NCBI GenBank assembly: GCA_016207265.1
Contig: JACQPZ010000066.1
Coordinates: 1 to 8,566, forward strand
Direction: 5' to 3'
Length of the DNA: 8,566 nucleotides
Source of the DNA: Candidatus Latescibacterota bacterium
Lineage (GTDB): Bacteria; Eisenbacteria; RBG-16-71-46; SZUA-252
The notes beneath the pieces are model-generated. The model did not search any database, was not told where the DNA came from, and worked only from the letters and a program-made list of their open reading frames with translations. A program made the translations under genes and the position numbers. Shown here one piece after another: positions 1-8,566 of this stretch (the stretch's first letter is position 1; each line of letters begins with the position of its first letter).

Positions 1-1160
<1,160 letters not shown>

Positions 1161-1169
1161 TGTCTCGTG

Positions 1170-1176
1170 CCTCCTC
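1170..1176 (-). promoter_or_regulatory. Shine-Dalgarno sequence of rpoC
   Basis: GAGGAGG on the minus strand lies 9 nt before the ATG at 1160 and a few bases after the rpoB stop (TAG, 1179-1181). It fixes the rpoC start and shows that rpoC is translated from the rpoB message. Confidence 0.8.
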
Positions 1177-1178
1177 GG

Positions 1179-5045
<3,867 letters not shown>

Positions 5046-5053
5046 GTCGGTTT

Positions 5054-5069
5054 CACCCTTTCGAAGGTG
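5054..5069 (-). promoter_or_regulatory. Small hairpin over the rpoB ribosome-binding site (tentative)
   Basis: In the 48-nt rplL-rpoB spacer the minus strand reads CACCTTCGAAAGGGTG. It can fold as a 6-bp hairpin (one G-U pair) with a CGAA loop, and it contains the AAGGG that would act as Shine-Dalgarno for the GTG start. It could damp rpoB translation relative to rplL. The stem is short and may be chance. There is no U-run, so it is not a terminator. Confidence 0.3.
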
Positions 5070-5093
5070 CCCACTGGAGCCGCGGTCGGCGAA

Positions 5094-5480
5094 CTATCGG
5101 ATCTCAACGGTGGCGCCGTTCTCCTCCAGCTTCTGCTTGATCGACTGAGCCTCCTCCTTGGAGACCTTTTCCTTGACCGGCTTGGGCGCACCGTCCACCA
5201 GATCCTTCGCCTCCTTGAGGCCCAGACCCGTGACCTCGCGGACGACCTTGATGACCTGGATCTTCTTGTCGCCCGCGCCCGTGAGCACCACGTCGAACTC
5301 GGTCTTCTCCTCGACCGCCGCGGCCGCTCCGGCGCCGGCGCCGGGCCTGGCCGCCATCATGGGCATGGCCGCCGTGACGCCGAAATGCTCCTCGAGCTTC
5401 TTCACGAGGCCCGAGACTTCGAGCATCGTCATGTTCTCCAGCATGCTGATGATCTGCTGCTCCTTGGTCGCTGCTTCCAC
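5094..5480 (-). CDS. rplL: 50S ribosomal protein L7/L12
   Basis: Stalk protein, 128 aa (family about 120-130). It is present as several dimers on L10 and recruits the translational GTPases EF-Tu, EF-G, IF2 and RF3. Residues about 1-38 form the helical dimerisation and L10-binding domain. Residues 39-58 are the flexible Ala/Gly/Met-rich hinge. Residues 60-128 are the compact C-terminal domain with TGLGLKEAKDLVDGAPKPVK, the factor-binding surface, and the ending GATVEIR. The start is GTG (5478-5480), supported by GGAGGAGG 9 nt upstream and by the N-terminal helix it completes. The next internal Met, residue 13, would remove part of that helix. It follows rplJ by 54 nt and precedes rpoB by 48 nt. 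A very abundant protein starting at GTG is mildly unusual. Confidence 0.98.
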   Translation of the reverse strand: MEAATKEQQIISMLENMTMLEVSGLVKKLEEHFGVTAAMPMMAARPGAGAGAAAAVEEKTEFDVVLTGAGDKKIQVIKVVREVTGLGLKEAKDLVDGAPKPVKEKVSKEEAQSIKQKLEENGATVEIR

Positions 5481-5489
5481 GTTGAGTTT

Positions 5490-5497
5490 CCTCCTCC
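5490..5497 (-). promoter_or_regulatory. Strong Shine-Dalgarno sequence of rplL
   Basis: GGAGGAGG lies 9 nt before the GTG start. It is the best anti-16S match in the window and fits the need to make L7/L12 in several-fold excess over the other ribosomal proteins. It also decides the GTG start. Confidence 0.8.
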
Positions 5498-5534
5498 GGA
5501 ATCTCGGGCGGCCCCGGCGTACGACGCGCGGACC

Positions 5535-6050
5535 TCAGCCCTGCTTTTTCGTTCCGATGGCGTCGATGGTCCCCACCAGTTTCCGCAGCGAGCCCGAGAG
5601 CACGCCGACGAACCCCTGGAGGGGCGAACGAAGCGCACCGATGAATTGGCCCAGCAGGACCTCGCGCGGAGGAAGCTGTGCCAGGACCTTGATGCCGTCG
5701 GGGCCGTACAGATGGCCGCCGACATACGCCGCCTTGATGGCCGGCTTCTCGAATTCCCTCGCGAACTCGGAGAGGATCTTGGCCCCCGCGACCTCGTCCG
5801 ATCCCAGCGCGATGCCCGTGGGACCCTCGAGATACGGATCCAGACCCTTCACTCCGCTCTCCGCGAACGCGCGCTTCGTGAGCGTGTTCTTCTCGACGAC
5901 GTACTCCACCCGGGCGTCGCGAAGCTTGCGTCGCATTTTCGTCACCAAGTCCACGTTCATTCCCGTGAAGTTGGCGAGATAGATCGATTTCGACCGGGCG
6001 ATCGCCTCGGTCAGCTCCCGGACCCGCTGTTCCTTTTCCGCAGTCGGCAT
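5535..6050 (-). CDS. rplJ: 50S ribosomal protein L10
   Basis: Base of the ribosomal stalk, 171 aa (family about 165-180). It anchors L7/L12 dimers to 23S rRNA beside L11. The ATG at 6048-6050 gives MPTAEKEQRVRELTEAIARS, the usual N-terminal helix. It is followed by the typical SIYLANFTGMNVDLVTKMRR and the VEYVVEKNTLTKRAF core. The middle contains LEGPTGIAL and KPAIKAAYVGG, and LAQLPPREVLLGQFIGAL leads into the C-terminal helix (about 138-165) that binds L7/L12 dimers. It starts 45 nt after rplA with a GGAG upstream. In E. coli the L10-L12 complex represses translation by binding the rplJ leader; here the leader is only 45 nt and I cannot identify the full L10-binding fold in it. Confidence 0.98.
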   Translation of the reverse strand: MPTAEKEQRVRELTEAIARSKSIYLANFTGMNVDLVTKMRRKLRDARVEYVVEKNTLTKRAFAESGVKGLDPYLEGPTGIALGSDEVAGAKILSEFAREFEKPAIKAAYVGGHLYGPDGIKVLAQLPPREVLLGQFIGALRSPLQGFVGVLSGSLRKLVGTIDAIGTKKQG

Positions 6051-6095
6051 GGGCGCGAAATCTCCGTTCCCTGATGCGCTACTCTGGGGTTGACG

Positions 6096-6800
6096 CTAGG
6101 CCTTGAAGGTCGCCTGGACCGCCGCCGGATCGAGACGCACCGGGGGGCCCATCGTCGAGCTCAAGGTGACGCTGCGAATGTATTGTCCCTTCGCCGAGGC
6201 CGGCCGGGTCCGGACGACCTCGCGCAGGAACGACTCCACGTTTGCGAGCAGCTGTTCTTTCCCGAACGAGGCTTTGCCGACGGGCGCGTGGAGGTTTCCC
6301 GCCTTGTCCACGCGGTACTCGATCTTTCCCGCCTTCACCTCGCGCACGGCCCGCGACACCTCGAAGGTGACCGTTCCGCTGCGGGGGTTGGGCATGAGGC
6401 CGCGGGGCCCGAGGATGCGCCCCAGCTTTCCCACCTCGCCCATCATGTCCGGCGTGGCGATGATGCTGTCCACGTCCAACCAGCCCTCGTTCAGCTTCCT
6501 GATCCATTCCTCCGATCCGACGAAATCGGCGCCCGCGACGCGCGCCTCCTTCTCCTTCTCGCCATTCGTGAGCACTAGGACGCGGATCTTCCTTCCGGTC
6601 CCGTGAGGAAGGACGACGGAGCCGCGCACCTGCTGCTCCGCGTGGCGCGGATCGACGCCGAGCCGCATCGCGACCTCGATCGTCTCGTCGAACTTCGCGG
6701 TGGCCGTCTTCTTCAGGCGCTCGATCGCTTCGGGTAGGTTCGTGAGCTTCTCTCCCGCGACGACCGTGGCGCCGCTCCGATACCGTTTTCCTCGCTTCAT
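6096..6800 (-). CDS. rplA: 50S ribosomal protein L1
   Basis: Protein of the mobile L1 stalk that helps move deacylated tRNA out of the E site, 234 aa (family about 225-235). The start is ATG at 6798-6800, only 8 nt after the rplK stop; AGGGGG overlaps the stop region, so translation is probably coupled. Diagnostic segments are FDETIEVAMRLGVDPRHAEQ (37-56), LPHGTGRKIRVLVL (64-77), AGADFVGSEEW (89-99) and the family signature ATPDMMGEVGKLGRILGPRG (115-134) followed by LMPNP. The inserted domain II lies roughly between residues 65 and 160, and the C-terminus returns to domain I. In well-studied bacteria L1 also represses its own rplK-rplA message by mimicry of its 23S rRNA site; a possible site lies upstream of rplK (7260-7298). 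Confidence 0.99.
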   Translation of the reverse strand: MKRGKRYRSGATVVAGEKLTNLPEAIERLKKTATAKFDETIEVAMRLGVDPRHAEQQVRGSVVLPHGTGRKIRVLVLTNGEKEKEARVAGADFVGSEEWIRKLNEGWLDVDSIIATPDMMGEVGKLGRILGPRGLMPNPRSGTVTFEVSRAVREVKAGKIEYRVDKAGNLHAPVGKASFGKEQLLANVESFLREVVRTRPASAKGQYIRSVTLSSTMGPPVRLDPAAVQATFKA

Positions 6801-6808
6801 CGCGCCCC

Positions 6809-7240
6809 CTAACCCTCGACGTCGATGCCCATGCTCCGGGCGGTGCCTGCGACCATCTTGGCCGCCGCCTCGACGTCATTGGCATTGAGGTCGGGACGCT
6901 TCAGCTCCGCGATCTCGCGCACCTGCGCGGCCGTCACCTTCGCGACCTTCGTCCGGTTCGGCTCGCCGGATCCCTTCGCGATGCCCGCCGCGCGCTTCAG
7001 GAGCACCGCGGCCGGCGGGGTCTTCGTGATGAAGGTGAAGGAGCGGTCGTTGTAGACGGTGATCACGACCGGGATGATCAGGCCGGGCTGCCCCTGGGTG
7101 CGCGCGTTGAACGCCTTGCAGAACTCCATGATGTTCACGCCGTGCTGCCCCAGCGCGGGGCCGATCGGCGGAGCCGGAGTGGCATTGCCTGCGGGCACCT
7201 GGAGCTTCACCAGGGCCTGTACGGGTTTCCCTTTCGCCAT
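6809..7240 (-). CDS. rplK: 50S ribosomal protein L11
   Basis: Large-subunit protein at the GTPase-associated centre, 143 aa (family about 140-145). It binds 23S rRNA helices 43/44 and takes part in factor-dependent GTP hydrolysis and, in many bacteria, in RelA activation. The N-terminal domain is clear: KLQVPAGNATPAPPIGPALG with P24 and P28 equivalent to the E. coli prolines at the thiostrepton site, then QHGVNIMEFCKAFNART. The C-terminal RNA-binding domain includes TKVAKVTAAQVREIAELK and ends AGTARSMGIDVEG. The start ATG (7238-7240) has AAAGGA 7 nt upstream and GAGGAG just beyond it. It begins after the longest spacer in the window (92 nt) and overlaps closely with rplA downstream (8 nt). 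Confidence 0.99.
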   Translation of the reverse strand: MAKGKPVQALVKLQVPAGNATPAPPIGPALGQHGVNIMEFCKAFNARTQGQPGLIIPVVITVYNDRSFTFITKTPPAAVLLKRAAGIAKGSGEPNRTKVAKVTAAQVREIAELKRPDLNANDVEAAAKMVAGTARSMGIDVEG

Positions 7241-7332
7241 GTACGGTTCCTTTCTCCTCGCGGGGGGTCACCCCGCTCCCACGTCGCGTGGTCGCGCGCG
7301 GCGGCTCTCGTCCGGCCCGCCGCGGCCGGCGG
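7241..7332 (-). promoter_or_regulatory. Structured nusG-rplK spacer with a possible L1 autoregulatory site
   Basis: This is the longest spacer in the window and is very GC-rich. On the minus strand I see four possible stems. CCGGCC/GGCCGG (7312-7329) is a perfect 6-bp stem. CGCGGCGG/CCGCCGCG (7297-7324) is a perfect 8-bp stem that shares bases with the first, so the two exclude each other. CCACG/CGTGG (7279-7291) is a 5-bp stem with loop CGA. GCGGGG/CCCCGC (7260-7276) is a 6-bp stem with loop TGACC, just before the GAGGAG/AAAGGA ribosome-binding sites. GTGGGAG (7276-7282) and GACCAC (7288-7293) resemble the two halves of known L1-binding RNA sites, but in swapped order. No U-run follows, so it is not an intrinsic terminator. 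The assignment to L1 is inference. Confidence 0.35.
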
Positions 7333-7860
7333 TCAAACCGGCTGCACTTGCAGGAAATCGAGCTCCACGGGCGTCGCGCGCCCGAAGATCGACACCATCA
7401 CCTTCACCTTCTGCCGCTCCGGATTCACCTCGTCCACGACGCCGGTGAAGTCGGTGAACGGCCCGTCCACGACCTTCACGTGCTCGCCCGACTTGAACGG
7501 AACCGCGGCGGATCCCTTGGCGCGGCCGCCGGACTCGAGCTGGCCCAGGATCCGCTTCACCTCCGTCTCCCGAAGGGGGATCGGATCCTGGCCGGAGCCG
7601 ACGAAGCGCGTCACTCCCGGCACGTTCTGGACGAGCGTGCGCGTCTCGAGATTCAGGTCCATCTCGACGAGCACGTAGCTCGGGAAGGTCTTCCGCTTCG
7701 AGGTGATCCGCTTGCCGTCCTTCATTTCGGCGAACTCCTCCGTCGCAACGAGGATCTGGCCGAAATGGGATTCCAACCCGGCGGCGTGGATCGCCCGCTC
7801 GAGGTTTGCCTTCACTTTGTTCTCATGGCCCGAGTACGTGTGAATCACGAACCACTGCAT
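7333..7860 (-). CDS. nusG: Transcription termination/antitermination factor NusG
   Basis: RNA polymerase-binding elongation factor that also contacts Rho and ribosomal protein S10 (NusE), 175 aa with the start I prefer. The NGN domain occupies about residues 1-110: MQWFVIHTYSGHENKV at the start, then KRKTFPSYVLVEMDL and NVPGVTRFVG. The C-terminal KOW domain is about 120-175: FKSGEHVKVVDGPFTDFTG, then VSIFGRATPVELDFLQV. An ATG five codons upstream (7873-7875) is also in frame, but it would leave only 3 nt after the secE stop. The chosen ATG (7858-7860) fits the usual beginning of the family and has GAAGGGA just upstream. It follows secE by 18 nt, the usual secE-nusG pair. No insertion domain II is present. 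Confidence 0.97.
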   Translation of the reverse strand: MQWFVIHTYSGHENKVKANLERAIHAAGLESHFGQILVATEEFAEMKDGKRITSKRKTFPSYVLVEMDLNLETRTLVQNVPGVTRFVGSGQDPIPLRETEVKRILGQLESGGRAKGSAAVPFKSGEHVKVVDGPFTDFTGVVDEVNPERQKVKVMVSIFGRATPVELDFLQVQPV

Positions 7861-7878
7861 CGCGGTCCCTTCCATGGC

Positions 7879-8118
7879 CTACCCGATCAGCCGCACGAGG
7901 GCTTCGAATGCGTAGCTCAAGCCCCGGTCGACGATTCCGATGAAAATCGAAACCAGGATCACCATCACGATCACGACCAACGTGGAATCCTTCAGCTCGG
8001 TCCGCGATGGCCAGCTCACCTTGCTCATCTCAACGCGCACGTCGCGGATGTACTCGGTCGCGGCTGCGACCACGCCCTTCCGCTCGTCGCTTCGTTCGGT
8101 CGTCGGTTCTGCGCGCAC
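7879..8118 (-). CDS. secE: Preprotein translocase subunit SecE
   Basis: Small essential subunit of the SecYEG channel in the inner membrane, 79 aa. This is the short one-helix form; E. coli has three helices. After a polar N-terminal tail come the cytoplasmic amphipathic helix and hinge YIRDVRVEMSKVSWPSRTEL (23-42), the hallmark of the family. A single transmembrane segment follows at about 46-69 (STLVVIVMVILVSIFIGIVD). The start is GTG (8116-8118) with AAAGGG about 9 nt upstream. The first internal Met is residue 31, inside the conserved helix, and is too late. The gene starts 31 nt after the tRNA-Trp and sits before nusG. The family is poorly conserved in sequence, but motif plus context make the call firm. 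The exact start is less certain. Confidence 0.95.
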   Translation of the reverse strand: MRAEPTTERSDERKGVVAAATEYIRDVRVEMSKVSWPSRTELKDSTLVVIVMVILVSIFIGIVDRGLSYAFEALVRLIG

Positions 8119-8149
8119 GGGATCGGCCCTTTCAGGTGCTGCGGTACGG

Positions 8150-8227
8150 TGGCAGGCCAGGAGGGATTTGAACCCCCGACACCCGGTTTTGGAGACCGGT
8201 GCTCTAGCCGGACTGAGCTACTGGCCT
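8150..8227 (-). tRNA. trnW: tRNA-Trp (anticodon CCA)
   Basis: A full cloverleaf can be drawn on the minus strand. The acceptor stem is AGGCCAG/CTGGCCT with discriminator G and an encoded CCA end (8150-8152). The D arm is GCTC...GAGC. The anticodon stem is CCGGT/ACCGG around loop CTCCAAA, giving anticodon CCA, which reads UGG. The variable region is GTGTC, and the T arm is GGGGG-TTCAAAT-CCCTC with one G-U pair. Total length is 78 nt. G73 is the expected bacterial tRNA-Trp identity base. It lies 22 nt after rpmG and 31 nt before secE. With no separate promoter visible, it is probably released from the tuf-secE transcript by RNase P and 3' processing. Confidence 0.97.
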
Positions 8228-8249
8228 ACCCAGGTCTCGGCCCGGCGTA

Positions 8250-8399
8250 CTACCGGGTTTCCTTGTGCAGCGTGTGCTTCCGGCAGCGGGGGCAGAACTT
8301 CTTCCACTCCACGCGGTCGGGATGCGTCCGCTTGTTCTTCGTGTTCGTGTAGTTGCGCTCCTTGCATTCGTTGCAGGCGAGCGTGATCTGATCGCGCAT
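8250..8399 (-). CDS. rpmG: 50S ribosomal protein L33, zinc-binding type
   Basis: Small large-subunit protein near the E site, 49 aa (family 48-55). From the ATG at 8397-8399 it reads MRDQITLACNECKERNYTNT, and it ends KFCPRCRKHTLHKETR. C9, C12, C36 and C39 form two CxxC pairs, the zinc-ribbon (C+) form of L33; in many bacteria a zinc-free form replaces it under zinc limitation. A weak AGGGG lies 10 nt upstream. The gene lies between tuf (25 nt) and tRNA-Trp (22 nt), where it is found in many phyla. Confidence 0.96.
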   Translation of the reverse strand: MRDQITLACNECKERNYTNTKNKRTHPDRVEWKKFCPRCRKHTLHKETR

Positions 8400-8424
8400 G
8401 ACGATTCGCCCCTATTCCCGACGG

Positions 8425-8566
8425 CTACTCGATGATCTCCGTGACGACGCCGGCGCCGACGGTGCGGCCGCCCTCGCGAATCGCGAACCGAAGCTCCTTC
8501 TCCATCGCGATCGGCGTGATCAACTCCACCGTCGTGTCCACGTTGTCCCCGGGCATCACCATCTCA
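8425..8566 (-). CDS. tuf: Elongation factor Tu (C-terminal 46 residues; gene enters from the right edge)
   Basis: Only the end of EF-Tu domain 3 is in the window. The visible protein starts EMVMPGDNVDTTVELITPIA and ends REGGRTVGAGVVTEIIE before TAG (8425-8427), matching the nearly invariant end of bacterial EF-Tu. EF-Tu delivers aminoacyl-tRNA to the ribosome as a GTP complex; its GTPase domain lies beyond the window. Position before rpmG, tRNA-Trp and secE corresponds to the tufB-type location. Whether a second copy exists cannot be told from here. Confidence 0.97.
   Translation of the reverse strand, partial: EMVMPGDNVDTTVELITPIAMEKELRFAIREGGRTVGAGVVTEIIE

Noticed and set aside
7312..7329. 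Intrinsic terminator after nusG
   Set aside because: The GC stem is strong but is followed by ACGAGAGCC rather than a U-run, so it does not have terminator form.
7861..7875. NusG starting five codons earlier (MEGTA extension)
   Set aside because: That ATG is 3 nt after the secE stop with no good Shine-Dalgarno, while GAAGGGA serves the ATG at 7860, which matches the usual beginning of the family.
8119..8149. Promoter before secE
   Set aside because: The 31-nt gap after the tRNA has no recognisable -35/-10 pair; it contains mainly the AAAGGG ribosome-binding site.
7288..8352. A 354-codon plus-strand open frame opposite nusG, secE, tRNA-Trp and rpmG
   Set aside because: It reads through the complement of a clear tRNA gene and four gene boundaries, so it is a shadow frame.

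Overview
The window is one continuous stretch of bacterial housekeeping DNA. Every gene is read on the minus strand, so transcription runs from high to low coordinates. The order is tuf (3' end only) - rpmG - tRNA-Trp - secE - nusG - rplK - rplA - rplJ - rplL - rpoB - rpoC (5' part only). This is the classic translation/secretion/transcription cluster found, with small variations, across most bacterial phyla.

Organism: the DNA is visibly GC-rich with G/C-ending codons. RpoB is 1288 aa and carries insertions at the two places where the proteobacterial beta subunit has its large insertions (betai4-like and betai9-like). That excludes the shorter RpoB forms of Firmicutes, Actinobacteria and Thermus. 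The sequence looks like a GC-rich, Gram-negative-type lineage, possibly FCB-related or a candidate phylum seen mainly in metagenomes. I cannot place it further by eye. The tRNA gene encodes its own CCA end.

Layout: 8425-8566 is the EF-Tu C-terminus. 8250-8399 is zinc-type L33. 8150-8227 is tRNA-Trp. 7879-8118 is SecE and 7333-7860 is NusG. After a 92-nt GC-rich, potentially structured spacer come L11 and L1 (7240 to 6096), then L10 and L7/L12 (6050 to 5094), then RpoB (5045 to 1179) and the first 386 residues of RpoC. Other spacers are 8 to 54 nt, and I see no intrinsic terminator or convincing promoter. The whole region could therefore be one long transcript, with the tRNA cut out by processing. 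No stretch above 300 nt lacks a gene.

How the genes work together: EF-Tu and tRNA-Trp feed the ribosome. L33, L11, L1, L10 and L7/L12 are large-subunit proteins; L10 and L7/L12 form the stalk that recruits EF-Tu and EF-G. SecE is the small SecYEG subunit. NusG links RNA polymerase (RpoB/RpoC) to the leading ribosome or to Rho.

I found no new biological system. The points worth a second look are the structured nusG-rplK spacer with a possible L1 autoregulatory site, substitutions at usually conserved RpoC positions (clamp helices and switch 2), GTG starts on three essential genes, and lineage-specific RpoB insertions.
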